This document shows, piece after piece, positions 15,914 to 24,978 of a stretch of DNA of 64,000 bases; within the stretch, counting starts at the first letter, position 1; the number at the start of each line of letters is the position of its first letter. The translations under genes were made by a program, and so were the position numbers. The DNA lies in the NCBI GenBank assembly GCA_024400495.1, contig JAKSMR010000010.1, positions 1 to 64,000 of the forward strand, written 5' to 3'. The stretch is from Bacteroidales bacterium. Its GTDB lineage: Bacteria; Bacteroidota; Bacteroidia; Bacteroidales; P3. Under the pieces are notes generated by a model. It was not told where the DNA came from. It saw only the letters and a list, made by a program, of their open reading frames with translations, and made no database searches.

Positions 15914-18900
15914 TTACAAGACCACAATCTTGTGTGTCGTTGTTCCTGTCTTGATGAGGTAGACCCCAGTGCTAGGTAGTGTGAGGGTCTCGGTGGCCTT
16001 AGCCTGTTTGGTGGCGTAGATCAGACGTCCTGTGATATCGAGAACCTGCATGCTCTGTCCCTGGGCTCCGCTGATGGAGACTCGGTTGGCGTTGGTTGCT
16101 ACAACGATAGCGCCGGCGTCGACGCCGGCGATACCCTGCTGGCTATCGTGACGGAAGAGCGCTGTGAATGTGCTGTCGGAGATCACGGTAATGGATCGTG
16201 GGTTGGTGGTGTTGCCATCGTTCCAGGTAACGAAGATGTTGCCGTTTGTTCCAATAGCGTGGAGGGTGACTTGGGAGAGGTAGTCGTAGGTGCCTGCGCC
16301 TTCAACGCTGCAGTCGCTCTCAACGAAAGAACTCTCACCATAGGCAGCCATCAGGGTCGTGATGGTGTGCTGGAAGGGGGCGAAGGTTGCTGTAAAGGTG
16401 CTGTCGGAGAGGAGGGTGATGGTGCGGGGATTGTCGGTCAAGCCGTCGTTCCATTGGATGAACTGATAGTGCTCGTTGACGGGGGTAGCAGAAAGGGTGA
16501 CCTGGGTGCCGTGATCGTAGCTGCCGCTTCCGAGAACGGTGCCATAAGCGTTGTTGTTGGAGTTTGCGTTGAGGATGTAGCTGTTGATGGCGAATTGTGC
16601 TGTGAAGGTGGTGTCGGAAGAAGCGAGGAAGGTATAGGGGTTGTCGGTATTTCCGTTGTCCCACTGGGTGAAATGATAGCCGACGGCGGCTTCGGCGCTA
16701 AGGACAACGGTGTCGCCCTCGTTGTATGTGCCACCACCGCTGACGGTACCCATAGAAGGATCGCAGGCAACGCTGATAGTGTAGAGGGGGGATGTGTTGT
16801 CGGGAGTGCAACCGACGAGCTGGATGATATTGCGGTTGGCTTCAAACTTCTTTGTTCCGGTATAGGCGGCAAGATTGTTGGGATCGGGGTCTTTGCTGTC
16901 GCTGTAGTATGCGGCAGCGCGGTAGTTGGGAGCCGTGGAGGAGCAGGAGAAGAAGCTGCCGGAGTTGTTGTAGTAGGCTCCGGTATTGTCCTCTATGGCG
17001 ATTACGAGGTTGTCGGTACCGTTATAGTCGAAAGGAGCGGTGAAAAGGAACTCGTTCCATCCGGGAGTGAAGGTCATGGGGCCTTCGTAGACTTTGGTGA
17101 GGGTGCTGCAGGCGATAGAGGCCGATGCGTTGGGGAACGTGCTCTGTGTGGTGTGGCCTACATAGATGGTGCAGTCGGTCTTGGTGTCAATGGTTTCGGT
17201 GTGTGAACTGTGGAAACGAACAGCACTAATCTCCATAGGAGTGCCGATTTCCTGGGCTGTGTATATCTGCTGTGAATGGCTGTATTTGTAGTAGGAGCTG
17301 ATGGGGAAGTACTGTTTTGCGATAGGATTAGCAGTGTTGCCAATGGTGTCGGCCTCGGGGGTTGCGCAGAGGAGGGTGCGGAAATGCAAGGTGTCGGGGC
17401 ACTGGACGCTGTCGGTGGCGCCGCAAAGTGCTGTGATGGTGCACTCGTAGCTGGTGGCGGGTTGTAAACCGGGGAGGGTACAGCGGGTGGAAGTGGCTCG
17501 ATAGGAGCTCCACTGGCTGGTGCCTACGGGACGATAACGCAGTCTGTAAGCGCTGGCGCGACCACCCCAACTGATGGCAGCGGTGGTGTTGGTGACCTGG
17601 TTGCTGGTGAAGTCGAATGGTGCGGAGCAACCGCGGCCGTCGCTATAGGTGAAGGAGATGGTGTTGCCCGGTGTGGTGATATTGGTGATGCTGATGGTAG
17701 AGTCGACAACGTTTCCGGTGAGCCAGGAGTAGGGGTTGGTGTGCCAAGAGAAGGATGTGCGGGAGGTAGAACCGGAGAAATAGGCCTGGCTGGGATTTCC
17801 GTTGGTGGTGTCGTTGTTGCCACCGGGGCGATAGAGGTAGATCTCGTCAAAGACGGATGTTCCGTTGTAACCGGAGTTTCCAGAGAAGCGGTCGTCGATG
17901 CGATAGATGAGGAGGCCTTTGCCGGGAAGAGCAGTCTCGTAGTGCTCGCTGTTGTCGCGGTACTCAAGCACATACCACTGGTTGGGGTGGTCGGAACGGA
18001 TTCTATAGGCGCGGATGGGATTTTCATCAAGATTCTGGTCGGCAAGGGACGACAAGGTGTAAGTGCCGGGCATGGTGATCTCGGGGATGCTGTCGAGCCA
18101 GTTCCCGTATTTGAGCTTGACATAAGCACTCATATGCTGGGGTGGGTTCGAGTTGGAACACATGAGATCCCAGTTGCTGACGGTGCTGACGGTGGTGTTG
18201 GTGTTGTAGTGGTAGAGGTCGGGAGCGCCGAGGGAGTGGTTCATCTCGTGGCAGAAGGTGCTGCATCCGAAATAGTGGATGCCGCTGCCGGCTAAGGCGA
18301 GGTTGAAGGTATAGACGCGCTTGCCGTTTATGTATCGCTGGCGGTCGTAAAGGGAGAATTTATGAGGCCACAGGAGGTCGTTCCAGTCTCCGACATTACC
18401 TTTGACGGCGAAGATAATGTTGTCAATGAGACCATCGTTGTTGAAGTCGAGGTTGATAGAGGAGTCGACATAGTGATTGTTGTTGATCCAAGCTACGCAG
18501 CTATCAAGGAGGTCGAATTCGCGTGCGTTACGTTCGCTCTCTTGATATCCAATAGGGTTGGTGGTGGCGTCGTAGGGCTCGTAGTAGGAGCGGGGATGGA
18601 TGCTCTGGTAGGAAAGGAAGGTGCTGTTGGCGTCGGCAGGAGCAGGGATGAAATGGGTGACGACGCGTATTTTTCCGTAGGAGGCCTCTCTGAAGTACTG
18701 GAACATAGAGGTGGCGGTAGGTGTGGAGTCGTTGCACATGGCGTCCATCTGTCCGCGCGTAGTGGTGTGAGGAGTGTCGTCGGAGAAACGTATGAAGACG
18801 ATAAGGTTGTTGAGGGTCCCATGGTTGCGGCCGCTGGTCTTGGGAGACTCGATACGGAACTGCTCAGGGACATCATATGCGTGGATGCGTTTGTTCCACT

Positions 18901-19210
18901 CGCTCTCGGAGATAGTAAGATTGGGTTTGATGCCAAGGGCGACAGGGTTGGCCTGCCCTACGATATGGTTGCTGGCGACAAGCTCACCGTCGGCAACAAT
19001 GGCATAAGTGAAAAATCCGTTGGAGGGGTTGCGAAGAATAGTGTAACCCTGTTCGTCGTGCAGACGATGAAAATATTCGTCGCCACTGAGTAGCAGATGA
19101 ATAGTGTCGCCGTTGGGCTGGACACGTGTCACGGGCACATTATTGACTATGCCTGCTTGTGCCAGAAGGGTAATGGCTATCAGACAAAGAAGAATAAATT
19201 GCTTTTTCAT
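15914..19210 (-). CDS. M6 family metalloprotease with FN3, InlB-type repeats and T9SS sorting domain
   Basis: A secreted zinc protease of 1,098 residues. Order: signal peptide (MKKQFILLCLIAITLLAQAG); pro-region; M6 catalytic domain with HEMNHSLGAPDLY (His321, Glu322, His325, the HExxH of immune-inhibitor-A-type proteases); a fibronectin type III-like module (about 520-610); a jelly-roll-like section; three repeats of the divergent InlB type (GGGTYNEGDTVVLSA, GSGSYDHGTQVTLSA and a third), each ending in a FTAxF motif; and a T9SS type A sorting domain (about 1030-1098, QVLDITGRLIYATK ... GVYLIKTG). It should cross the outer membrane by T9SS and be released or anchored. The MATE gene lies 72 bases upstream on the same strand. 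Confidence 0.9.
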   Translation of the reverse strand: MKKQFILLCLIAITLLAQAGIVNNVPVTRVQPNGDTIHLLLSGDEYFHRLHDEQGYTILRNPSNGFFTYAIVADGELVASNHIVGQANPVALGIKPNLTISESEWNKRIHAYDVPEQFRIESPKTSGRNHGTLNNLIVFIRFSDDTPHTTTRGQMDAMCNDSTPTATSMFQYFREASYGKIRVVTHFIPAPADANSTFLSYQSIHPRSYYEPYDATTNPIGYQESERNAREFDLLDSCVAWINNNHYVDSSINLDFNNDGLIDNIIFAVKGNVGDWNDLLWPHKFSLYDRQRYINGKRVYTFNLALAGSGIHYFGCSTFCHEMNHSLGAPDLYHYNTNTTVSTVSNWDLMCSNSNPPQHMSAYVKLKYGNWLDSIPEITMPGTYTLSSLADQNLDENPIRAYRIRSDHPNQWYVLEYRDNSEHYETALPGKGLLIYRIDDRFSGNSGYNGTSVFDEIYLYRPGGNNDTTNGNPSQAYFSGSTSRTSFSWHTNPYSWLTGNVVDSTISITNITTPGNTISFTYSDGRGCSAPFDFTSNQVTNTTAAISWGGRASAYRLRYRPVGTSQWSSYRATSTRCTLPGLQPATSYECTITALCGATDSVQCPDTLHFRTLLCATPEADTIGNTANPIAKQYFPISSYYKYSHSQQIYTAQEIGTPMEISAVRFHSSHTETIDTKTDCTIYVGHTTQSTFPNASASIACSTLTKVYEGPMTFTPGWNEFLFTAPFDYNGTDNLVIAIEDNTGAYYNNSGSFFSCSSTAPNYRAAAYYSDSKDPDPNNLAAYTGTKKFEANRNIIQLVGCTPDNTSPLYTISVACDPSMGTVSGGGTYNEGDTVVLSAEAAVGYHFTQWDNGNTDNPYTFLASSDTTFTAQFAINSYILNANSNNNAYGTVLGSGSYDHGTQVTLSATPVNEHYQFIQWNDGLTDNPRTITLLSDSTFTATFAPFQHTITTLMAAYGESSFVESDCSVEGAGTYDYLSQVTLHAIGTNGNIFVTWNDGNTTNPRSITVISDSTFTALFRHDSQQGIAGVDAGAIVVATNANRVSISGAQGQSMQVLDITGRLIYATKQAKATETLTLPSTGVYLIKTGTTTHKIVVL

Positions 19211-19282
19211 TGTGGTTGTATTACTTTGTTACTAAATTTTATATTTCGGTTTCGTTGTGTTCTTTTTGTTTCTGGATATCGT

Positions 19283-20617
19283 TCAGTTCTGCGCCTGACG
19301 GTAGATAGAACAGGGCGTCTTGCAGGCAAGAAGGATTCCTCGGAGGGAGAGATATATCATGAATGATGTCCATAGGAGGTTGTTCCAACAATGCTCGTCA
19401 AGAGGTGTGCTTCCTTGTTGGAGAATGGCTTTGCCACAGTAGTATACCAGGAAGAATGTTGATGAAGCGACGAACATGCTGTTTCGCATGGTTCTTGATG
19501 CTGTTGCCCCGACAAAGATGCCGTCGAATAGGAATGCCGCAAAACTGCATAGGGGAAGGATAAGAATCCAATAGAGGTAGTGTTGTGCTCCTGTGATGAT
19601 AGTGTCGTCGTTGGTGAAGATTTTGAGAATGCTTTCTCCTCCGATGGCATAGAGGATGGAGAAGATCAAGGTCATCGCCAATCCCCAGAGAAGCAACAAC
19701 CGCACTGAGAGTTTGAGCTGTCTTAGGTCGCGGGCTCCGATATAGCGGCCTACGAGTGCCTCTCCGGCGAAGGCAAATCCGTCCATGATATAGCTGAATA
19801 AGGTCAAGAACTGGAGAAGGAGAGCATCGATGGCTAGCACTTCGTCGCTGATCTTGCCAGATGCAGATGTGACAAATGTGAAGACGCAGGCGAGACAAAC
19901 GGTGCGAAGAAAGATGTCGCCGTTGACACGGAAGAATCCTCTCATCTCGTTCCATCGAAGGCTGTTGCGGATTTCAAGATGCTTGAAGAGTATCTTCCCG
20001 TAATACTTGCGAGCGAAGAATAACCCCATGGCTAGACCGCTGTACTGGGCGATAACAGTACCGAGTGCGACTCCGGCGATGTCCCACTTGAGTACGAGGA
20101 CAAAGAGTAGGCTGCAAGCGATGTTTACGAGGTTGATGAAAATAGCGATCCACATAGGGAGTTTGCTGTTCTGCATGCCTATATACCAGCCTTTGATGGC
20201 ATAAAGTCCTAGTGTGGCGGGAGCAGCCCAGATGCGTACGAAGAAATAGATGAGGGCGAGGCGTATGACTTCCGGACTGCCGTTGAAGATGACTTTGGCA
20301 AGCTGGGATATAGGCCACTGTAGTAGCAGTAGGGCTATGGCGATAGCTAAGGCCAGGGTGAATGCTCGGACAAACACTCGTACGGCTTCATCAAGTCGAT
20401 GGGCGCCATAGGCTTGGGCGGTGAAGCCGGAAGTACCCATGCGGAGGAATCCGAAATTCCAATAGATGAGGTTGAATATACTAGTACCTATGGTGATAGC
20501 CCCGATATGCGTTGCGCTGAGATGACCTACAATAGCCATATCAACCATTCCTAGTAGGGGAACGGTGATATTGGTTATGATATTTGGCAGAGCTAAGCCC
20601 AGGATTCGCTTGTTCAA
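19283..20617 (-). CDS. MATE family efflux transporter (DinF-like)
   Basis: An inner-membrane protein of 444 residues with 12 predicted helices in two halves. The N-terminal LGLALPNIITNITVPLLGMVDMAIVGHL and the GTSGFTAQAYGA loop are characteristic of MATE antiporters of the DinF branch, which export cationic drugs or metabolites using proton or sodium gradients. The substrate is not predictable. Next gene upstream (Omp28-like) is 147 bases away across a dispersed palindrome. Confidence 0.9.
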   Translation of the reverse strand: MNKRILGLALPNIITNITVPLLGMVDMAIVGHLSATHIGAITIGTSIFNLIYWNFGFLRMGTSGFTAQAYGAHRLDEAVRVFVRAFTLALAIAIALLLLQWPISQLAKVIFNGSPEVIRLALIYFFVRIWAAPATLGLYAIKGWYIGMQNSKLPMWIAIFINLVNIACSLLFVLVLKWDIAGVALGTVIAQYSGLAMGLFFARKYYGKILFKHLEIRNSLRWNEMRGFFRVNGDIFLRTVCLACVFTFVTSASGKISDEVLAIDALLLQFLTLFSYIMDGFAFAGEALVGRYIGARDLRQLKLSVRLLLLWGLAMTLIFSILYAIGGESILKIFTNDDTIITGAQHYLYWILILPLCSFAAFLFDGIFVGATASRTMRNSMFVASSTFFLVYYCGKAILQQGSTPLDEHCWNNLLWTSFMIYLSLRGILLACKTPCSIYRQAQN

Positions 20618-20704
20618 CTTTGTTTGATGTTAGGTGTTTGGAAAAGAATAGGATAAAGTTATGAGGTCTGTTAGCTATTGTCTGGCAATGGACAAACCTC
20701 ATAA

Positions 20705-20749
20705 GGTGACCTCTAATGTTTATCGTTTTTCTAATCCTTAGAGGTCACC
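20705..20749. repeat. Dispersed intergenic palindrome, copy C
   Basis: A perfect 12-bp stem, GGTGACCTCTAA (20705-20716) with TTAGAGGTCACC (20738-20749), encloses a 21-base loop. It lies between the Omp28-like gene's stop and the MATE start. No T run follows on either strand, so it is not a standard terminator. Confidence 0.75.
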
Positions 20750-20764
20750 ATAACATATCGGGTA

Positions 20765-21625
20765 TTAATGCAGATGACACTCGGCGACGTTGAGAACCTC
20801 GCGGGTAGCAGCATTGGAGATGAAGGCTACAATCTTGCAGTTGGCGTTGACCCAGGCAGGGCTGACGGTGTAGCGCACGGAGGTCTTGTTGCAAGTTCCG
20901 GCACGGCGGTCGCTGTCGATAACGGTGCCCCAGACGTCGGTGATGACGTCGCGGAGGACATGACCGTGGACGTAATTGTTGTCCTTAGTCCCATCAGGCA
21001 TCATCTGGGTGGCGGTGATGTTGTCCTCTATGATGAGAAGGGTCAAGGTGAGCTCGTTGTCAACATCTTGCAGGAACTCTATGTTGGTCGTAATCTTGGT
21101 GGTTCCGTTGGAGGTGGAAGAAGCTACCTCGATGGCAACCTTGGGCGTTTGTGCCAGTATGGCGTCGACTTTGGCAGAGATATTGGCTCCCTGGGTGGGG
21201 TCGATGAGCTCTGGTGTGCTTCCAACGAGGCTGCGATTGATGATAGATGTTGGGTAAGAGCCACCGGCAGCAACTCCGTAGAAGACGCTAAGGGTATTGC
21301 CGTCGTCGGTGCGGAAGTCGGGATTTCCATCGAAAGGACGAGTGAAAGCTCCGGAGTCGTGGATGGAGATGGCTACGAGGCGATCGCCATAGGCTGCCAT
21401 CTGGGCGGCGATGGCTTCGTCGGCGGTAGGACAGTTGACGCAACGTACACCGGTATATTTCTCAAGGAATGCACGCTGGCTCTTGTCGGCAACGGGGGTG
21501 CCTTCTTCGTTTTCAACATAAACACCGGCAAACTCGTCGTAGAAACCATTGTTGGATTCAATTTTGTCGCAGCTCCAGGCAAATGCAAGGCTAGCGAGGA
21601 TTGCGATGAAAATATTCTTTTTCAT
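20765..21625 (-). CDS. Omp28-related outer membrane lipoprotein
   Basis: The 286-residue product starts with a signal peptide ending in a likely lipobox (LAFAWSC). The segment FLEKYTGVRCVNCPTADEAI is the hallmark of Omp28 proteins, a thioredoxin-like fold with a CxxC (here CVNC), first described as a Porphyromonas gingivalis surface lipoprotein. It is the last gene of an Omp28 / DUF6029 / TlpA trio on the minus strand, all exported and two with CxxC sites, which suggests a shared thiol-redox role outside the cytoplasm. That role is inference. Confidence 0.82.
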   Translation of the reverse strand: MKKNIFIAILASLAFAWSCDKIESNNGFYDEFAGVYVENEEGTPVADKSQRAFLEKYTGVRCVNCPTADEAIAAQMAAYGDRLVAISIHDSGAFTRPFDGNPDFRTDDGNTLSVFYGVAAGGSYPTSIINRSLVGSTPELIDPTQGANISAKVDAILAQTPKVAIEVASSTSNGTTKITTNIEFLQDVDNELTLTLLIIEDNITATQMMPDGTKDNNYVHGHVLRDVITDVWGTVIDSDRRAGTCNKTSVRYTVSPAWVNANCKIVAFISNAATREVLNVAECHLH

Positions 21626-21647
21626 GATCGTGATTTTGTCTTAAGGA

Positions 21648-23336
21648 TTAGAAACTGGTAGTTAGACTGAATGTGAGTCCGTTGCTGGCAGGTACCTGAC
21701 GGCAGACACCACCGATGCAGACGATGCCTTCGCGCTGCTTACCATAGCCTACCTGGAGACGGGTGGCTCCTTTGGTGTAGCCCAGGTTGATGCTGGGATA
21801 GTTTCCTACGCCGTCGTTGTAAGCGTACTGGTCGGAGAGGGAGACAAAGAAGGCACTGGTGAAGTTGTATTCAACGAGACCCATGATCCAGTCGCCGGCA
21901 CGTTTGTCGTCGACATTCTTGTCATACTGGCTGTCGCTGCCCATCCATTCGGCTTCAAAACGGATAACGTTCTTCTTGTTGATCTTATAGGTATAGTCGG
22001 CAACAACGACATTGTTGTGGTGCAGATGCCCGGCATGTCCTTCGGTAATAGGGTTGAAGACAACATAGCCGTAGGTGCAGGTGAGCTTGGACTGCTTGCT
22101 GAGCTTGCGGGCGATCTCTACGCTGACGTCACCATAGTAGAGGTCTCCGAGGGCACAGTAGGACGCCTCATAGCCGTTGGTGCCCATGCCACCGGTGATA
22201 GTGGTGTCGAGACCTGTGATGACTGCGCTATTGATATGGATATCGGTGCCATACTTGCCACCAAGGAGTGTCTCTTTCTTGAGTTTGAGCATAACGTCGC
22301 CCTGAAAACCCATCTCGCCAGTGGTCTGGGTGGCGTAAGGATACATGCTCAGGAAGGCGTATGTGTGCTGCTTGGTGATGGCAGGAACGTAGTTGATGTA
22401 GAGCATTTGCCCGGTCTTGTCGTTGGGGTTGCGCTCGGAGCGGAAGCCCATATTGTCGACGCGCTTGGCTTGTATGTTGGCGCTGAAGCCTTTCTGGCTA
22501 TAAGATCCGGAGAGGAAGAGGGCTTCGCCAGGCTTGTAGATGTACTGGTTCATCTTGTTGGGGTCTTGGCTCTTGCGGGCATACTCGGCCTGCAGTCCCC
22601 AACCTCCATGGCTGAGGTCCATTCGTACGGAACCGGCGGCAACATTTGCAGGAAGAGCCAGTTTGTACTGGACGCCTTCCACATCGTCGACGCGGGAGAT
22701 GATGGTGACGTTGTTGTCCTCGTATTTGCTGACAAAGCCGGCACCAAGGGTGATGCGGGTCTTGCTTTCGGCCATAGCCTTGATGACGTCGTTGAGTGAG
22801 ACCTCACCGTCAATACCGCGAACGAGACCAGCGCCTTTCTCCCAATAGAAGCGTTGTTTGCCGAGCACACCTTTGAGGGTGACACCGGTGACGGGTCGAT
22901 AGGCTACGTTGAATCCGAAGAGTGAGTTGTCGAGACCGAGATATCTGTCTTCGTAGGTTCGGAGGATAAGGCCGTTGCCAAACTGCTCGTAGTAGTTGCC
23001 GGCAGTAATGGAGAGACGTTCGCCTTGATAAGAAGCGAAGTAGTTTGCTATGCCTTGACCTTCATATTCGGGTGCGAATCCGAGCATGGGCTTCTGATAG
23101 GCCTCAAAACGGAGACCGGCGCTGAATGCACCGTTGGTGTAGAGAATGTCTGCACGTGCGTTAGAAAGCAGCTTGGAGGGAACGTCGCTTGAACCGATAA
23201 CGCTGTCGGCGCGGGAAATCTGGCCATCGATCTGGATGTTACCGCTTACTTGTCCTCCACCCAGTACGCTCTGGGCGTTGGCAGTGATGGTAAGAACCGA
23301 AAGTGCCAACGTGAGAAGTAAAAATCTTGTCTTCAT
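21648..23336 (-). CDS. DUF6029 family outer-membrane beta-barrel-like protein
   Basis: A 562-residue exported protein with a signal peptide (MKTRFLLLTLALSVLTITANAQ) and alternating beta-strand patterns throughout, ending in an aromatic strand (GLTFSLTTSF), as expected of an outer-membrane barrel. Segments such as GNYYEQFGNGLILRTYEDR match my recollection of DUF6029. A CIGGVC pair near the C terminus could form a disulfide. It lies 22 bases upstream of the Omp28-like gene and 93 bases after tlpA. Function is unknown. Confidence 0.72.
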   Translation of the reverse strand: MKTRFLLLTLALSVLTITANAQSVLGGGQVSGNIQIDGQISRADSVIGSSDVPSKLLSNARADILYTNGAFSAGLRFEAYQKPMLGFAPEYEGQGIANYFASYQGERLSITAGNYYEQFGNGLILRTYEDRYLGLDNSLFGFNVAYRPVTGVTLKGVLGKQRFYWEKGAGLVRGIDGEVSLNDVIKAMAESKTRITLGAGFVSKYEDNNVTIISRVDDVEGVQYKLALPANVAAGSVRMDLSHGGWGLQAEYARKSQDPNKMNQYIYKPGEALFLSGSYSQKGFSANIQAKRVDNMGFRSERNPNDKTGQMLYINYVPAITKQHTYAFLSMYPYATQTTGEMGFQGDVMLKLKKETLLGGKYGTDIHINSAVITGLDTTITGGMGTNGYEASYCALGDLYYGDVSVEIARKLSKQSKLTCTYGYVVFNPITEGHAGHLHHNNVVVADYTYKINKKNVIRFEAEWMGSDSQYDKNVDDKRAGDWIMGLVEYNFTSAFFVSLSDQYAYNDGVGNYPSINLGYTKGATRLQVGYGKQREGIVCIGGVCRQVPASNGLTFSLTTSF

Positions 23337-23384
23337 TTATGTATATGTTTTTTTATTCTTAGCAGAGTATGGATACGTAATAGA

Positions 23385-23404
23385 ACTCCTCGGTGTGGAG
23401 GAGT
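23385..23404 (-). terminator. Weak hairpin between tlpA-like gene and DUF6029 gene
   Basis: A 7-bp stem (23385-23391 with 23398-23404) lies between the two genes. On the minus strand it is followed by TCTATTACG, which is not a strong T run. It could attenuate rather than end transcription. Confidence 0.3.
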
Positions 23405-23429
23405 CCTATAGGTTATATAAGTAGATCGT

Positions 23430-23942
23430 TTATTCGATAGGTTCGCCAGCGGCAACCTTCTTCACGATCTCGTACACTTCTTCTTCGCTGCCTTCAACAA
23501 AGGAGGTGTGTTCCCAAACGATCTCACCTTTACCGTTGATGATGAAGGTGTGGGGTACGTTAACCACATTCATGGCGCGTTTGAAGTCCTGATTTTGGTC
23601 GATGTAGACTTCGTATTCCCAACCGTTACCGTCAACGTGAGGCTTCACCTTAGCGGCAGAACGTGCATCGTCGATGGAGATAGCAACGAGTTTCACGCCG
23701 GTCTCTTCCTGCCATTCTTCGTAAACTTCCTTGATGGTGTTGAGCTCGCGGTTGCAAGGCTTGCACCATGTTGCCCAGAAGCTGAGGATAATGGGCTTTC
23801 CGTCATTTTGGATAGCGGAGGTCTGTACGGTGTGGCCGTCGAGAGCCTTGATGGTGATGTTCTCGGGAAGGGTTTTGATGTTCTGTGCAAAAGCACCTAA
23901 TGCCATCACAGCAAATGCAAGAGTGAAAAGGATCTTTTTCAT
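23430..23942 (-). CDS. TlpA-like thioredoxin-family protein
   Basis: A periplasmic thiol oxidoreductase of 170 residues. I chose the start at 23942 because it opens a signal peptide (MKKILFTLAFAVMALGAFAQ). An ATG nine codons upstream is less apt. The active site WCKPC sits in ILSFWATWCKPCNREL, and the cis-Pro loop is VPHTFIIN. TlpA/ResA proteins reduce disulfides in exported proteins or apocytochromes. The two following genes on this strand encode a barrel-like protein and another CxxC lipoprotein. Confidence 0.87.
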   Translation of the reverse strand: MKKILFTLAFAVMALGAFAQNIKTLPENITIKALDGHTVQTSAIQNDGKPIILSFWATWCKPCNRELNTIKEVYEEWQEETGVKLVAISIDDARSAAKVKPHVDGNGWEYEVYIDQNQDFKRAMNVVNVPHTFIINGKGEIVWEHTSFVEGSEEEVYEIVKKVAAGEPIE

Positions 23943-24004
23943 GTGTGTATGATTTTTTATTTTTGTCAATTGAGGGTTTCTTTCTAAATTAGTACAAGGA
24001 ATGT

Positions 24005-24970
24005 CTATTTTCTTGTAAGCAAGGTTGCCAAATCTATCATGGCCTGCTTGTAGATGCTGTCGGGAAGTGGCTTGAGTGCATCAATTGCTGTGGAGACTTC
24101 GGTGTTGATTCGACTTTGAGTTTTCTCCATGGCGCCAGAGTGAGAGACCTCGGCGACAATCTGCATGGCGATGATCTCGTCGACGCCGTCGGCAATCTGC
24201 TTGAGGAGTATTTCCTTGCGGGAAGGGTCCGTCATTGCCAGATAGTTGAGGAGGGGAAGTGTCATCTTGCGTTCTTGGAGGTCGTTGCCGTAAGGCTTTC
24301 CTGTGTTGGCTTCTGGCATATAGTCAAGCATGTCGTCGCGCATCTGGAAGGCGAGCCCGAAATGGAGGCCAAACTGGCGAAGATTTTCGGTATAGTCGTT
24401 CTTTTTTCCTGCGAGACATCCAATCTCGCAACAGGCAGCGATGAGGGAAGCGGTCTTCTTCTCAATGGTGGCTATGTAGTTGCTTTCATCAAGGTTGAGA
24501 GAGTGGGCTGTCTGCTGCTGCAGGAGCTCCCCTTCGCTCATGGAAACGGCTGTTCCGTTGACAACTTCCATCTCTTCGGGACTGGCGTGACGGCAGAGGA
24601 GTGTCATGACCTTTGCCAGGTAAAAGTCTCCCGAAAGGACGGCGATTTTATTGCCCCATGTGTTGTTGACAGTTGGGATACCTCTGCGCAAAGAGGAGTC
24701 GTCAACAACATCGTCGTGGATGAGGCTGCTGTTGTGAAGCAGTTCCATGGCTACTGCCATCTTGATGCTGTGCTGGCTTATCTCTCCCTGGCAAGCGCCG
24801 GCAGAGATCAGGGTTAGTAGAGGACGCAGTTGCTTGCCTCGGCGTTTGTTGAGGTAATCGGTAATGGTATTCGCCAGCGTCACACTGCTTTTGAGCTGGT
24901 CGGCGTACTCTTTCTCGAAAGCCTCGATCTGAGGTGCAACAATATTGGTTATCTGGGCTAAATCAGTCAT
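24005..24970 (-). CDS. Polyprenyl diphosphate synthase (trans, long-chain)
   Basis: A cytosolic prenyltransferase of 321 residues. The first Asp-rich motif is LIHDDVVDDSSLRRG and the second is FQMRDDMLDY. GKQLRP near residue 45 binds isopentenyl diphosphate. Small residues five positions before the first motif (MELLHNSSLIHDD) suggest a chain of C35-C45. It likely makes the menaquinone side chain, consistent with the fumarate reductase in this window. It follows dapA after 8 bases, so they share a transcript. Confidence 0.88.
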   Translation of the reverse strand: MTDLAQITNIVAPQIEAFEKEYADQLKSSVTLANTITDYLNKRRGKQLRPLLTLISAGACQGEISQHSIKMAVAMELLHNSSLIHDDVVDDSSLRRGIPTVNNTWGNKIAVLSGDFYLAKVMTLLCRHASPEEMEVVNGTAVSMSEGELLQQQTAHSLNLDESNYIATIEKKTASLIAACCEIGCLAGKKNDYTENLRQFGLHFGLAFQMRDDMLDYMPEANTGKPYGNDLQERKMTLPLLNYLAMTDPSRKEILLKQIADGVDEIIAMQIVAEVSHSGAMEKTQSRINTEVSTAIDALKPLPDSIYKQAMIDLATLLTRK

Positions 24971-24978
24971 TGAGAGAT

